From positions 1 to 64,000 of the forward strand of contig CAYMAZ010000009.1 of NCBI GenBank assembly GCA_964388575.1: a stretch of DNA of 64,000 nucleotides, given 5' to 3'. Position numbers and translations under genes: made by a program. The DNA is from CAYMAZ01 sp964388575. Lineage in GTDB: Bacteria > Bacteroidota > Bacteroidia > Bacteroidales > DTU049. How positions within the stretch are numbered: position 1 is the stretch's first letter; the number at the start of each line of letters is the position of its first letter. The notes under the pieces were generated by a model that was not told where the DNA came from, made no database searches, and saw only the letters and a list, made by a program, of their open reading frames with translations. Below, one piece after another: positions 8,156 through 18,096 of this stretch.

Positions 8156-11100
8156 ATGAAAAAAAGCTTAATTTCGCAGCTTGAAAAACTTAGAAATATG
8201 AAATCATACAAATTGATCAATAACCTGAGCGGTTGGTTATTGTTTGCAGTAGCTGCAGTAGTGTATATAATGACAGCCGAACCAACTGCAAGTTTCTGGG
8301 ATTGCGGAGAATACATTGCCACATCATATAAGCTGCAGGTCGGACACCCTCCGGGAGCACCGACGTATCAGTTGCTGGGGCGTTTTTTCTCCATGTTTGC
8401 ATTTGGCAACACAGAAAATGTTGCATTTATGATCAATACTTTTTCAGCATTGTCAAGTGCTTTGACAATTATGTTCCTGTTCTGGACAATCACTTTACTT
8501 GGAAAAAAGTTTATCATTAAAAATGCAGAATCAGTCAGTTTGTATGAAAAAATATGTGTTTTCGGTGCCGGAGCAATTGGCGCACTGGCCTACACATTTA
8601 CAGATTCGTTCTGGTTTTCTGCAGTAGAAGGTGAGGTTTATGCTTTGTCATCACTGGCCACTGCCATCACATTCTGGGCGGCACTCAAATGGGACGAGCA
8701 GGCAGATCAGCCCGACTCAAACAGATGGATGTTGTTTATTGCATATCTCGTTGGCTTGTCCATCGGGGTTCACCTTTTGAACCTTCTTGCTCTTCCTGCA
8801 ATTGTTTACATTGTCTATTTCAGAAAATATAAGTTTTCCTGGAAAGGATTTTTCGGAGCCGGTATTCTCGGAGTTATCCTTCTTGGGTTGGTTTTATATA
8901 TCATTATTCCCGGTGTTGTAACTCTGGCCGGTAAGTTCGAGTTGTTCTTTATCAACACAGTCCGTCTTCCGTTTAACAGTGGAACAATTTTATATATGTT
9001 ACTGCTGATCGGTGGACTGGCTTATGGATTGCACTACTCAATGAAAAAGAACAGGCTGATACTGAACCTTGTTCTTAAATCATTTATATTCATACTGATT
9101 GGATATTCAACATATTTTTTGCTGGTCATTCGTTCAAATGCAGAGACACCCATTGATGAAAACAATCCCTCCAATGCAATCAACCTTCTGGCATATCTGC
9201 AAAGAGAACAATATGGCGATACACCACTTTTATATGGTCCGTATTATACAGCTCCCGTATCCAGAACCAAACCATGGGGTGACAGAAGCCCTGTTTATGC
9301 CAAAGATGAGGTTCAGAAAAAATACATCATCATTGACAAACGCGAAGGGGTCAAGCCAGCATATGAAGATGAATTTTGCACTGTTTTCCCGAGAATGTGG
9401 AATTCAACCGAACAGCATTACATTTCAGGTTATGAGAATTGGGGTAAAGTGAAGGGGACGATGGTAAATTACAATAACGGATTTACGAACGAAATGATTA
9501 AAAAACCCCAATTCAGTGAAAATCTGAGATTTTTCTTTTCCTATCAGATTGGTCATATGTTTGTCCGATATTTTATGTGGAATTTTGCCGGCAGACAAAA
9601 TGATATTCAGGGACATGGAAATCTTGTAGACGGGAACTGGATTTCAGGTTTGAATTTTATAGATAACCGCCTTGGCCCTCAGGAATTATTTCCCAAAAAC
9701 ATGAAAAACAACAAAGGTCGTAACAGATATTATATGCTGCCTTTTTTGCTTGGAATTGCCGGACTTGCCTTTCATATTAAAGCCAAACCCAAAGATGCAC
9801 TCGTTGTAATGATACTGTTTATTATGACAGGGCTTGCTATTGTGGTGTATCTGAATCAGACGCCTTATCAGCCAAGAGAGCGAGACTATGCGTATGCAGC
9901 ATCATTTTATGCCTTTGCCATATGGATCGGCATGGGTGTGCTTGCCCTGAATCAGGTATTCAGGAAATGGATAAAAGAAGGCATCGCCTCCATATTGCTT
10001 GCAATAATTCTTTCAGCGGTTGCCGTTCCGCTCTTGCTTGCCAGTGAAAACTGGGATGATCATGACCGTTCAAACAGATACACTGCCCGAGAAATTGCCA
10101 AAAATTATCTCGACAGCTGTGAACCAAACGCAATCCTGTTTACAAACGGAGATAACGATACATTTCCGTTATGGTATATTCAGGAAGTAGAAGGTTATCG
10201 TACTGATGTAAGAGTTGTAAACCTCAGTCTGCTGAATACAGACTGGTATGTAAATTCAATGAAAAGAAAAGCCTATGACGGAGAGCCAGTTCCCTTCTCA
10301 CTTCAGGAAAATCAATACCAGTCAGGGAGCTACGACGTTGTCTATCTTGTTGAACGTGATGAAAATACAGAATATGTGAACATTCAGGATTTATTTGCTT
10401 TGATTCACAAAGATCCAAAACGGTTGAAACTGAAGAACCAAGGTCGTGAACTTGACTATTTTCCAACAAAGAATTTCCGTCTTTCTGTTGACTCAGCTCA
10501 GGTTGTTGAAATGGGCGTTGTTGCTCCAGAAGATGCACACCTGATTGTTGACAACATCGACTGGAGAATTAACAGAAGTGCAATATATAAAAACGGAATC
10601 ATGCTTCTGGATCTTTTGGCTCATAACAACTGGGAACGCCCAATCTATTTTGCAATTACAACAGGTGATGACTCATACTTTGGCCTTCAGGATTATTTCC
10701 AGCTTGAAGGGTTGACATACAGGCTTGTCCCTATCAAAACACCAAACAGACAGGGGTATACCGGACGAATCCACACTGAAAAACTCTATCAGAATATGAT
10801 TCATGATTTCGGATGGGGAAACATGGAACATCCTGATGTATATCTTGATGAAACAAATCGCCGTATGAGCATGAACTTTAGAAACAACTTCTCCCGTCTT
10901 GCCAATCAGCTTCTTGAAGATGGCGATACGTTGCGAGCTGTTGAATCTCTTGACCGAGCTGTTGAACTGATGCCCGAAGAAAAGGTTCCCTATAATTTCT
11001 TCATCGTTCCTGTTGCAGAAAGTTATTACAGAGCTCAAAGCTTTGAAAAAGGAGATGCAATTCTATACAGATATCTGGAAATTCTTGATGAGAACCTGCG

Positions 11101-11278
11101 GTTCTACTTTTCCTTCAGAGGGCAAAAATCAAGACTTGTGAGCAGCGAAAAAGAACAGGCGCTCGGCATCACAAACAGAATTATGCAGATCACACAGCAA
11201 CATCAGAGAACAGAACTGTTTGAGCAGGCTGATGCACTTTTTCAGGAGTATTATGAAATCTGGCTAAATTCAAGATAA
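8156..11278 (+). CDS. TMEM260-like (DUF2723) GT-C glycosyltransferase
   Basis: 1040 residues. The N-terminal half has about ten to twelve membrane segments and the DUF2723 signature MTAEPTASFWDCGEYIATSY, whose acidic DCGEY lies in the first outer loop, as in GT-C enzymes. A further conserved motif is TPYQPRERDYAYAASFYAF. The soluble C-terminal region ends in TPR-like helices (LEDGDTLRAVESLDRAVELM onward). The human homologue TMEM260 is a protein O-mannosyltransferase (CAZy GT117). In Bacteroidota it is a plausible O-glycosyltransferase acting on exported proteins, but the sugar and acceptor are inferred. The next gene, a NodB deacetylase, starts 10 bp later, so the two probably form an operon. 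An ATG 42 bases downstream is an alternative start. Confidence 0.85.
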   Translation: MKKSLISQLEKLRNMKSYKLINNLSGWLLFAVAAVVYIMTAEPTASFWDCGEYIATSYKLQVGHPPGAPTYQLLGRFFSMFAFGNTENVAFMINTFSALSSALTIMFLFWTITLLGKKFIIKNAESVSLYEKICVFGAGAIGALAYTFTDSFWFSAVEGEVYALSSLATAITFWAALKWDEQADQPDSNRWMLFIAYLVGLSIGVHLLNLLALPAIVYIVYFRKYKFSWKGFFGAGILGVILLGLVLYIIIPGVVTLAGKFELFFINTVRLPFNSGTILYMLLLIGGLAYGLHYSMKKNRLILNLVLKSFIFILIGYSTYFLLVIRSNAETPIDENNPSNAINLLAYLQREQYGDTPLLYGPYYTAPVSRTKPWGDRSPVYAKDEVQKKYIIIDKREGVKPAYEDEFCTVFPRMWNSTEQHYISGYENWGKVKGTMVNYNNGFTNEMIKKPQFSENLRFFFSYQIGHMFVRYFMWNFAGRQNDIQGHGNLVDGNWISGLNFIDNRLGPQELFPKNMKNNKGRNRYYMLPFLLGIAGLAFHIKAKPKDALVVMILFIMTGLAIVVYLNQTPYQPRERDYAYAASFYAFAIWIGMGVLALNQVFRKWIKEGIASILLAIILSAVAVPLLLASENWDDHDRSNRYTAREIAKNYLDSCEPNAILFTNGDNDTFPLWYIQEVEGYRTDVRVVNLSLLNTDWYVNSMKRKAYDGEPVPFSLQENQYQSGSYDVVYLVERDENTEYVNIQDLFALIHKDPKRLKLKNQGRELDYFPTKNFRLSVDSAQVVEMGVVAPEDAHLIVDNIDWRINRSAIYKNGIMLLDLLAHNNWERPIYFAITTGDDSYFGLQDYFQLEGLTYRLVPIKTPNRQGYTGRIHTEKLYQNMIHDFGWGNMEHPDVYLDETNRRMSMNFRNNFSRLANQLLEDGDTLRAVESLDRAVELMPEEKVPYNFFIVPVAESYYRAQSFEKGDAILYRYLEILDENLRFYFSFRGQKSRLVSSEKEQALGITNRIMQITQQHQRTELFEQADALFQEYYEIWLNSR

Positions 11279-11288
11279 TATACCAAAT

Positions 11289-11978
11289 ATGTTGTATGCT
11301 GTCAATTCGAGATATCTTAAAAAAATCAGTCATAAAACCATATTTTGGAAAATTCCAACAGAAAAAAAAGAACTGTTCTTAACTTTCGATGATGGACCTG
11401 TTCCACGAACAACAGACTTTATTCTTGAGCAACTTGACAGATTCAATGCAAAAGCAACCTTTTTCTGCGTTGGAGACAACATCAGAAAACATCCCAAACT
11501 CTTTGAAAAAATTGTACAGCAGGGACACACTGTGGGCAACCATACTTTTCATCATTTGAACGGTTGGAGATATCCGGTAAAAACTTATATGAATAATATT
11601 AAGATGTGTGAGTCTCTTACAGGGAGCAAGCTTTTCCGACCACCTTACGGCAAAATGACCCCACTGCAAAGATACGTTGTTCAGCAGGAATATTATATTC
11701 TGCTCTGGTCTGTTTTACCGGGGGATTTTGACCCGAAACTGTCAAAAGAGAAATGCCTTGAAAGAGCTTTAAGGCATTCTGACGAAAGGGGTTCAATTAT
11801 TGTTTTTCATGATAATCACAAGGCCGAAACCAAGCTCAAATATTCACTTCCTGAATATTTGAAGATATACACAGATGTCGGCTACACATTTTCTCCAATC
11901 ACTGAGCAATTGTGTCAAAAGCATTTGGAAGAACGCAGAAACAGAATTATTCACCAGATTTCTTTGGGTATTATCTGA
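11289..11978 (+). CDS. NodB-type polysaccharide deacetylase
   Basis: 229 residues spanning one NodB homology domain (CE4). Visible catalytic motifs are TFDDGP (Asp34 base, Asp35 metal ligand), the zinc-binding HTFHH (His85 and His89), FRPPYG, and the C-terminal IIVFHDNH. Members remove acetyl groups from N-acetylglucosamine in peptidoglycan, chitin oligosaccharide or other glycans. There is no obvious signal peptide or membrane anchor, which is unusual for an enzyme acting outside the cell. It follows the DUF2723 glycosyltransferase by 10 bp, suggesting a shared job in glycan processing. The actual substrate is unknown. Confidence 0.9.
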   Translation: MLYAVNSRYLKKISHKTIFWKIPTEKKELFLTFDDGPVPRTTDFILEQLDRFNAKATFFCVGDNIRKHPKLFEKIVQQGHTVGNHTFHHLNGWRYPVKTYMNNIKMCESLTGSKLFRPPYGKMTPLQRYVVQQEYYILLWSVLPGDFDPKLSKEKCLERALRHSDERGSIIVFHDNHKAETKLKYSLPEYLKIYTDVGYTFSPITEQLCQKHLEERRNRIIHQISLGII

Positions 11979-12006
11979 TTCTTAGATATTTATATTGATC
12001 GGCTAA

Positions 12007-13077
12007 TTATACTTTTTGATACATGGCATCCCTTTCCACAGGGAGTTGTCCGGTATTCCTGATCATAGTTTCTGCCTCAGCCTCTGTCATAATCGGTGAC
12101 TGATCTTCAGCTCCTGCCATTGAATAAATTCTGGTTGAATTTTCGATTGTCCCATCCAGATCATCGGCTCCAAAAACGATGGCCAATGCTGAAAATTGCT
12201 TGCCAAATGCAGGCCAGTAAACTTTTAGATGCTCAATATTATCAAAAAACAAACGGCTCAAAGCAAACATTTTCAGATCTTCTATGATTGACGTTTCAGA
12301 AACATTTTTTAATGCATTATTCATGTTCTTGTATTTCAGGGGTATAAAGGCATTGAAGCCCCGCGTTTGATCCTGAAGTTGTCTCAACAATTGCATATGT
12401 GCAAATCGTTGGTTCAGGTTTTCCAGGTGTCCAAACAACATCGTTGCATTGGTTCTGATGCCCTGTTCATGAGCATCACGGTGAATATCAAGCCATTGTT
12501 GAGCATTGATTTTATCTGGACAAATTTGCTTTCTTACTCCGTCATCAAAAATTTCAGCCCCTCCTCCCGGCATACTGTCAAGACCTGATTCTTTAAGTAT
12601 CGCCAATGTTTTAACAATATCATATCCGGAAAGTTTAGACATGTAAGATATTTCCGCTGCTGTGAAAGCTTTAATGTGAACATCAGGTCGAAGTGTTTTG
12701 ATCTGTTTCAGAAGTTCTGAATAGAACAGAATGTTGTATTCTGGATTTGATCCCCCAACGATGTGTATTTCCCTGACTGAAGAATCAAGCTGCAGTATTT
12801 CTGAAATGATTTCATCATGGCTCTTGGACCATCCTTTATTTTTTTCTGACACTGAAAAGGAACAGAACTTACACTGAAAGACACACACATTGGTTGGTTC
12901 AATGTGGAAGTTTTTAACAAAATACACATTCTGTCCATTCCTTTGAATTTTCATTGTATGTGCATACATTCCAAGAAGTGCAGGTGAAGCATTGTGAAAC
13001 AAAAACACACTTTCGTCAACAGACAATCTTTGTCCCTTTATACAGGCATTCAAAACTGATGTTACTTCAGAATTCAT
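12007..13077 (-). CDS. mqnE: Aminofutalosine synthase MqnE
   Basis: 356 residues of the radical SAM MqnE/CofH family. The cluster-binding motif is C65xxxC69xxC72 (CVFQCKFC). Family motifs include SMPGGGAEIFDDGVRK, RTNATMLFGHLENLNQR, FNAFIPL, KVYWPAFGKQ, FGADDLDGT and the C-terminal PVERDAMY, which match aminofutalosine synthase better than MqnC or CofH. The enzyme joins SAM to the chorismate-derived enolpyruvyl benzoate in the futalosine route to menaquinone. The other mqn genes are not in the window, so this one is isolated, between a deacetylase and a secreted protease. Its 3' end converges on the NodB gene with a 28-bp gap. Confidence 0.9.
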   Translation of the reverse strand: MNSEVTSVLNACIKGQRLSVDESVFLFHNASPALLGMYAHTMKIQRNGQNVYFVKNFHIEPTNVCVFQCKFCSFSVSEKNKGWSKSHDEIISEILQLDSSVREIHIVGGSNPEYNILFYSELLKQIKTLRPDVHIKAFTAAEISYMSKLSGYDIVKTLAILKESGLDSMPGGGAEIFDDGVRKQICPDKINAQQWLDIHRDAHEQGIRTNATMLFGHLENLNQRFAHMQLLRQLQDQTRGFNAFIPLKYKNMNNALKNVSETSIIEDLKMFALSRLFFDNIEHLKVYWPAFGKQFSALAIVFGADDLDGTIENSTRIYSMAGAEDQSPIMTEAEAETMIRNTGQLPVERDAMYQKV

Positions 13078-13131
13078 TCAATCTGATATTTCAGAAAATA
13101 CGAAACAGGAAGACTGATACTTTTTCAGTAA

Positions 13132-14796
13132 TTATCTCGAAATCATAAAAGTTCCGGAAAAATGATGATCGGCATTGTTTGCATTGATGAAGTATAACCC
13201 ACCTGACAAATGATGAACAGGTATTTCAATTTCATCTGAATAGGAATGAACATCAATTTGTGCAACTGTATTTCCGAGAACATCAATGATTCTAACGGTT
13301 CCACTGTCAAAATGATAATTTTCAAAACTCAGAAACAATTTATCATCAGCCGGGTTTGGATAGAGGTTGATATTTAGATTTGGAGCCATTGCTTCCTCAA
13401 CAAAAACGCCGGAGCAGGCATTGTAATTCACACCTGTTTTTGTATTCGGATTGGCATTGATGGGGTCGAGCCATGGTTTAAGTTGTTTATCACTTGCAGA
13501 ACCGTTTGACTGCCAGTGATAGCTAAATTTTCCGTAATAATCGGGGGAACCTGTACTTGTGCAGAAAGATGAACCACCAGTCAAAGTCCCGACAACCAGT
13601 TTGTTCTGATCAAAAATCGGTGATCCTGAAGACCCTTCAGCAGTAACACTATGACCATAACCGGGTTGGTTTGCCCAATAAACCTGCCAGTGCGTTGTAT
13701 AGTTTTGTAATGTTGATGAAAAGATGCTGAATTTTTTAATAACTCCTTCGGGATGATGAATTCCGGCACCACTTGACGCTGCTGAGTTTGTTTTGTTCCA
13801 ACCATTGTAATATGGCTGATATGTACTTGGAATTGAATTGTTCAGAAGAACCAGGTAAAAATCACTTCCATTACTGGTGGATCCGTATGTGTCATGAGCT
13901 TTCATTGTACATCCGGTCAATGATTGTGCAGTAGTTCCCGATGTTCCTTCACAGGTTGAAGCCTGATAATTAAAATTAAACACCCACTGATTTAAATTTG
14001 AAGCAGTGGCATATGAACTATAATAGGCACAATGATCAGCCAGGAGAAAGTAGGGCTGACAATCGTTTAACGTTGTTGTGACAAGGCTCCCTGTACATAG
14101 AAAATTTCCGCTGCCTATTCTGATCTGTACACGGGCAACACTGTTCACCTGACTTTGCCAGGTATTCGCAGTCGGGCATTTCACATTGACCATACAGGAC
14201 AAATCACCCTTATCAGTGACATTAAAACCGGTAGATCTATAATTATAACCAACCTCACTGATCAACAGCTCCAGCTGGTCTTTCATATCATATGGAAGGG
14301 TGAGTTCTATGACAAAAGAACCACCGGGAATCATTTCTGTTGCCATCAGTCCGCTTTCATGATTGTTAACTTCAGTAAAAGCACCGATTACATGTGATTT
14401 ATCAACTGTATAAACAAATAGTTTCGCACCTGAAGGCAAAGTGTATTTGTCAAAATAGAGACTAGATGCTTCAGCACCATCCATTTCAACTTGTAATCTC
14501 CACAACAAATTTCCGTCAGGCAAAGTTTCCCAGGTTCCTGAGTTTTCAGGATTCAGGTCAACGGGCAAAAGGACACCGATACGATATGCTTTTCCAAATC
14601 CGTCATTTTCATAATCTTCCATGATTACCTGCTCCATGTCAGGAGTTTTAATCTGTCGAATATCAATACTTTTACTAAGACCTGACGTGGAAAAACTCAC
14701 AGGACTCCCACCCTGACTCAGCTGTGCAAATAAACTGACAGGCAAATTGATCAAAACAAACAAAGAAATGATAACAGGAACATACAATTTTTTCAT
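13132..14796 (-). CDS. T9SS-exported lysyl-endopeptidase-like serine protease
   Basis: 554 residues. A signal peptide (KKLYVPVIISLFVLINLPVS) is followed by a propeptide-like region, then a chymotrypsin-fold domain. The probable triad is His255 in LLADHC, Asp312 in GSDFYLVLL and Ser390 in EGSSGSPIF. The GSSGSP form and the Cys-rich spacing resemble Achromobacter lysyl endopeptidase (protease I). The last ~80 residues are a type IX sorting domain: NLYPNPADDKLFLSF, LGNTVAQIDV and a final GLYFIN..FMISR. It should therefore be exported across the outer membrane and released or anchored. Cleavage specificity for Lys is suggested by family only. It has its own likely promoter at 14836-14843. Confidence 0.85.
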   Translation of the reverse strand: MKKLYVPVIISLFVLINLPVSLFAQLSQGGSPVSFSTSGLSKSIDIRQIKTPDMEQVIMEDYENDGFGKAYRIGVLLPVDLNPENSGTWETLPDGNLLWRLQVEMDGAEASSLYFDKYTLPSGAKLFVYTVDKSHVIGAFTEVNNHESGLMATEMIPGGSFVIELTLPYDMKDQLELLISEVGYNYRSTGFNVTDKGDLSCMVNVKCPTANTWQSQVNSVARVQIRIGSGNFLCTGSLVTTTLNDCQPYFLLADHCAYYSSYATASNLNQWVFNFNYQASTCEGTSGTTAQSLTGCTMKAHDTYGSTSNGSDFYLVLLNNSIPSTYQPYYNGWNKTNSAASSGAGIHHPEGVIKKFSIFSSTLQNYTTHWQVYWANQPGYGHSVTAEGSSGSPIFDQNKLVVGTLTGGSSFCTSTGSPDYYGKFSYHWQSNGSASDKQLKPWLDPINANPNTKTGVNYNACSGVFVEEAMAPNLNINLYPNPADDKLFLSFENYHFDSGTVRIIDVLGNTVAQIDVHSYSDEIEIPVHHLSGGLYFINANNADHHFSGTFMISR

Positions 14797-14835
14797 ACAT
14801 TTAAAACTTTAAATTTGTAAAATTGATTCAAACTT

Positions 14836-14843
14836 CAAAAGTA
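14836..14843 (-). promoter_or_regulatory. -7 box for secreted protease
   Basis: Minus-strand TACTTTTG matches the Bacteroidota TAnnTTTG box and lies 40 bases upstream of the start codon. No clean -33 TTTG is seen. Confidence 0.5.
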
Positions 14844-14915
14844 CAAAAATTTTCAGTTACAGATAAAAAAATACCCTTGTCACAATATCTTTTAACATTA
14901 TTATCAGACTGGATA

Positions 14916-16187
14916 TCAGAGCAAATCGTTTCTCCTTGAGTTGAGTTTAATGAAGACAAAAAGGAGGATTGTAAAAGAAAGCAAAGATGATCCACCATAA
15001 CTGAAAAAGGGAAGTGGAATTCCTATTACTGGCAGGAGGTTTATTGTCATGGAAATATTTATCAGGAAATGAAAGAATAACACAGATGCAACAGCATAGC
15101 CGTAAATACGCGAATAATCGGATCTTTGTTTTTCTGAAAGAATAATGATCCTGATAAGCATTATTAAAAACATACCGATCAGGGCAATGCTGCCGAGAAA
15201 ACCCCATTCTTCTCCGATTGTGCAGAAGATGAAGTCAGTGCTTTGTTCGGGAACAAAGTTGAATTTTGTCTGTGTCCCATGCATATACCCCTTTCCTGCA
15301 AAACCACCGGATCCAATTGCAATCAATGACTGATTAATATTATAGCCAATCCCTCTCGGGTCCACTTCTTTTCCCAAAAGAATCATAATTCTGTCCTTCT
15401 GATGCGGACGCAAAATATTATCGAAAATATAGTCAACGCTGGTAACGAATATTGACGAAAAGACAGCAACGAAAAGCATGGTATACACCAGTTTTCTGTT
15501 TTTTCTGTAAATCCCAGTCAGAATAAACATGATGACCATGATAATGCTAATAAGCAAATAATTGCTTACAAGAAGTGTTAATACAAATAACACTACGATC
15601 CACAACACTGCAAGATATAGAAGTGTCGGCCACCCTTCACGATAAAACACAAGAAAAAATGCTACAAAAACAATTGCTGTTCCTGTGTCACGCTGCAACA
15701 GAATAAGAAGTGCAGGCAAAGCAATAAATGCGACAGCATAAAACTGATGTTTTCTTTCACTTAATGACACTCCTATCTTACTAAGATATTTCGCCAACAC
15801 CAGAGCAACACCAACTTTTGCCAATTCTGACGGTTGAAACCTGATACTGTCCGTAATGACAAGCCAGGACCTGGACCCTGACACCTCGGTTCCCAGACCA
15901 AGCACGACAATCAGGATGAAAATCAGGGAACCATAAATCACGTATGAAAATGTTGTAAAAAACCTTGCATCAATCAATAAAATAAAAAATGCCAAACCCG
16001 CAGATATGAGAATCCAGAACATTTGTCTGCCATAATTGTGAGAAAAATCAAGAAATCTAAACCCTTCTTCTCTGACAAACTCAGTTGAAAAAATGTTCAG
16101 CCATCCCCATCCAACCATGACAATATATATCAGGATCAGCACCCAGTCTATTCTTACAAAAGAGGAACTATTCCTATAGTCTGTCAT
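14916..16187 (-). CDS. rodA: Rod-shape SEDS glycosyltransferase RodA
   Basis: 423 residues with about ten membrane segments, the usual RodA/FtsW/SpoVE size. Conserved SEDS sequences include SGSRSWL near the first large loop, FQPSELAKVG, QRDTGTAIVF (with the essential Asp), the loop from GSGGFAGKGYMHGTQ to FVPEQSTDFIF, and the C-terminal PFFSYGGSS. RodA polymerises glycan strands from lipid II at the inner membrane, together with a class B PBP. Its start overlaps the stop of the upstream PBP2 gene by 4 bp, so the two are translationally coupled. Confidence 0.95.
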   Translation of the reverse strand: MTDYRNSSSFVRIDWVLILIYIVMVGWGWLNIFSTEFVREEGFRFLDFSHNYGRQMFWILISAGLAFFILLIDARFFTTFSYVIYGSLIFILIVVLGLGTEVSGSRSWLVITDSIRFQPSELAKVGVALVLAKYLSKIGVSLSERKHQFYAVAFIALPALLILLQRDTGTAIVFVAFFLVFYREGWPTLLYLAVLWIVVLFVLTLLVSNYLLISIIMVIMFILTGIYRKNRKLVYTMLFVAVFSSIFVTSVDYIFDNILRPHQKDRIMILLGKEVDPRGIGYNINQSLIAIGSGGFAGKGYMHGTQTKFNFVPEQSTDFIFCTIGEEWGFLGSIALIGMFLIMLIRIIILSEKQRSDYSRIYGYAVASVLFFHFLINISMTINLLPVIGIPLPFFSYGGSSLLSFTILLFVFIKLNSRRNDLL

Positions 16188-18001
16188 TTGTCCAGAAGTT
16201 TGGCATTCATAATATTGGTTTCCAAATCCTTTCGTAGAACTTCACGATTCAGATATTTTTCTATCATTAAGCTTGCAACTGGAGCCGCCCATGTTGCTCC
16301 ATATCCTGAATTTTCAATTAAAACTGCTATTGCAATTTTGGGTTCATGATATGGGGCAAATGCAATAAAAACGGAATGATTCTTTCTGGGGGGATCCTGT
16401 GCTGTACCGGTTTTTCCGCTTACCTCAATGCCTTCAATTGCAGCATTTCTTGCAGTTCCGGAAGTTACAACCATTCTCATTCCCTGTGCAAAAACATCAC
16501 ACGTTGAACGACTGATCAATGTTTTAACTTTCTTTTTGTATTCGGGATTTTGTGTTTCAGGCTCTCCTATTGCCCTAACAATGTGCGGAGGCACGTACCA
16601 GCCCCTGTTTGCAATGATGACCGTAAGATTTGCAAGTTGAAGTGGTGTGGCTCCGATCTCTCCCTGTCCGATTGCCACAGACATAATCGAGTTTGCCCTC
16701 CAGTTTTTTCGGTTCAGTCTTTGATTATAATATTCAGCCGTTGGAATTAATCCAGGCAATTCATTGGGAAAATCAGTTCCGACAGTTACGCCAAATCCGA
16801 GACTGTTGACATATTTTCTCCATTTTTCGTAACCTTCCTGCGGTGATGAAAACTTTTTATTTTCTACAAAATGTTTGAAAACATAGCAAAAATAAGTATT
16901 ACAGGAGTGGGCCACTGCTTCACGAAGTTTCAGGGGCGAGGGATGAGCATGACAACCGATGGTATGACTACCCATATTGTATCCTCCTCCACAACCATAG
17001 GCTGTATTTTCATCGATAATTCCCTCCTCCAGGGCAGCTATTCCGCTGACAATTTTAAACGTACTTCCCGGAGGATATCTTGTCATAATCGCACGGTTAA
17101 ACAATGGATTATTTTCAGTATCATTGAGCAGGTTCATGTAATTATTTCCTCTTTGCCTGCCAACCAGCAGGTTGGGGTCATACGCAGGTGCAGAGATGCT
17201 GGCCAAAATTTCACCAGTTGTAGGCTCTATTGCCACAATTCCTCCCCTTTTATTCTTCATCAGCATCTCACCGTATTCCTGTAATTCAGCATCGAGAGAC
17301 AGATAAAGGTCTTTCCCAGGAACTGGTTTTTTATCCTGACTTCCGTTATCGTAACTTCCCTTTTCCCTGTTGTGAACATCAACCATGACAACCCTCAACC
17401 CTTTTTCACCCCGCAATTCGGGCTCATATGATTTTTCAACACCGCTGATCCCGATGTAATCTCCTGGATTATAATAGGGATCTTCTTCAAGTATCAGTGG
17501 AGATGCCTCACCAATGTATCCAAGCGTATGTGAAGCAATAGGTCTTGGATATTGCCTGACTGATCGGGTCTGAATAAAATGTCCCGGAAAACGGTACAGC
17601 TGCTCCTGAAGGGCGGCATACACATCGGGGCTCAGATGTGAAGCAACAATACTTGGTAAATAAATGCTGTAGGTTTTTGCCTTATCAATCCTTTTTATGT
17701 ATCCCTCCGGATCTATTCCTGTAATTCTGCAAAATTCAAGGGTGTCAAACTCACGCATATATCTGGGAATAACCATTAGATCATATGTGGCAACATTATA
17801 GACCATCAGCTCTCCGTGGCGGTCATACAACAACCCTCGGGCCGGATATTCGTAAATATAACGAAGTACATTTTTTTCTGCTGATTTTTTATAAGAATCA
17901 TTGACGATCTGAATATAGAACAGGCGGATCAGCAATATCATTCCACTGATCACAAACATTCCGATAAAAATCCTGTATCTTCCTTCGTACGCTTTTCTCA
18001 C
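16184..18001 (-). CDS. mrdA: Penicillin-binding protein 2 (elongasome transpeptidase)
   Basis: 605 residues: one N-terminal membrane anchor (FIGMFVISGMILLIRLFYIQ), a pedestal with RGLLYDRHGELMVYN, and a transpeptidase domain. The active-site serine is Ser313 in PPGSTFKIV (SxxK), the second motif is SCNTY (SxN), and the third is KTGTAQ. This is the class B PBP that cross-links peptidoglycan during elongation, paired with RodA. rodA follows with a 4-bp overlap. mreBCD, which often precede this pair in Bacteroidota, are absent here; an esterase gene lies upstream instead. A TATTTTTG box at 18020-18027 (minus strand) may serve as promoter. Confidence 0.95.
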   Translation of the reverse strand: MRKAYEGRYRIFIGMFVISGMILLIRLFYIQIVNDSYKKSAEKNVLRYIYEYPARGLLYDRHGELMVYNVATYDLMVIPRYMREFDTLEFCRITGIDPEGYIKRIDKAKTYSIYLPSIVASHLSPDVYAALQEQLYRFPGHFIQTRSVRQYPRPIASHTLGYIGEASPLILEEDPYYNPGDYIGISGVEKSYEPELRGEKGLRVVMVDVHNREKGSYDNGSQDKKPVPGKDLYLSLDAELQEYGEMLMKNKRGGIVAIEPTTGEILASISAPAYDPNLLVGRQRGNNYMNLLNDTENNPLFNRAIMTRYPPGSTFKIVSGIAALEEGIIDENTAYGCGGGYNMGSHTIGCHAHPSPLKLREAVAHSCNTYFCYVFKHFVENKKFSSPQEGYEKWRKYVNSLGFGVTVGTDFPNELPGLIPTAEYYNQRLNRKNWRANSIMSVAIGQGEIGATPLQLANLTVIIANRGWYVPPHIVRAIGEPETQNPEYKKKVKTLISRSTCDVFAQGMRMVVTSGTARNAAIEGIEVSGKTGTAQDPPRKNHSVFIAFAPYHEPKIAIAVLIENSGYGATWAAPVASLMIEKYLNREVLRKDLETNIMNAKLLDK

Positions 18002-18019
18002 AACATGATTTTAATTGTG

Positions 18020-18027
18020 CAAAAATA
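18020..18027 (-). promoter_or_regulatory. -7 box for mrdA-rodA
   Basis: Minus-strand TATTTTTG, 19 bases before the mrdA start, fits the TAnnTTTG consensus. No well-spaced -33 box is visible. Confidence 0.4.
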
Positions 18028-18096
18028 CACAGTATTATTCAAAATCATCTGTTTTTCACACAGCTCCATATGATCTCAAACCCATTCAGAAACAGA

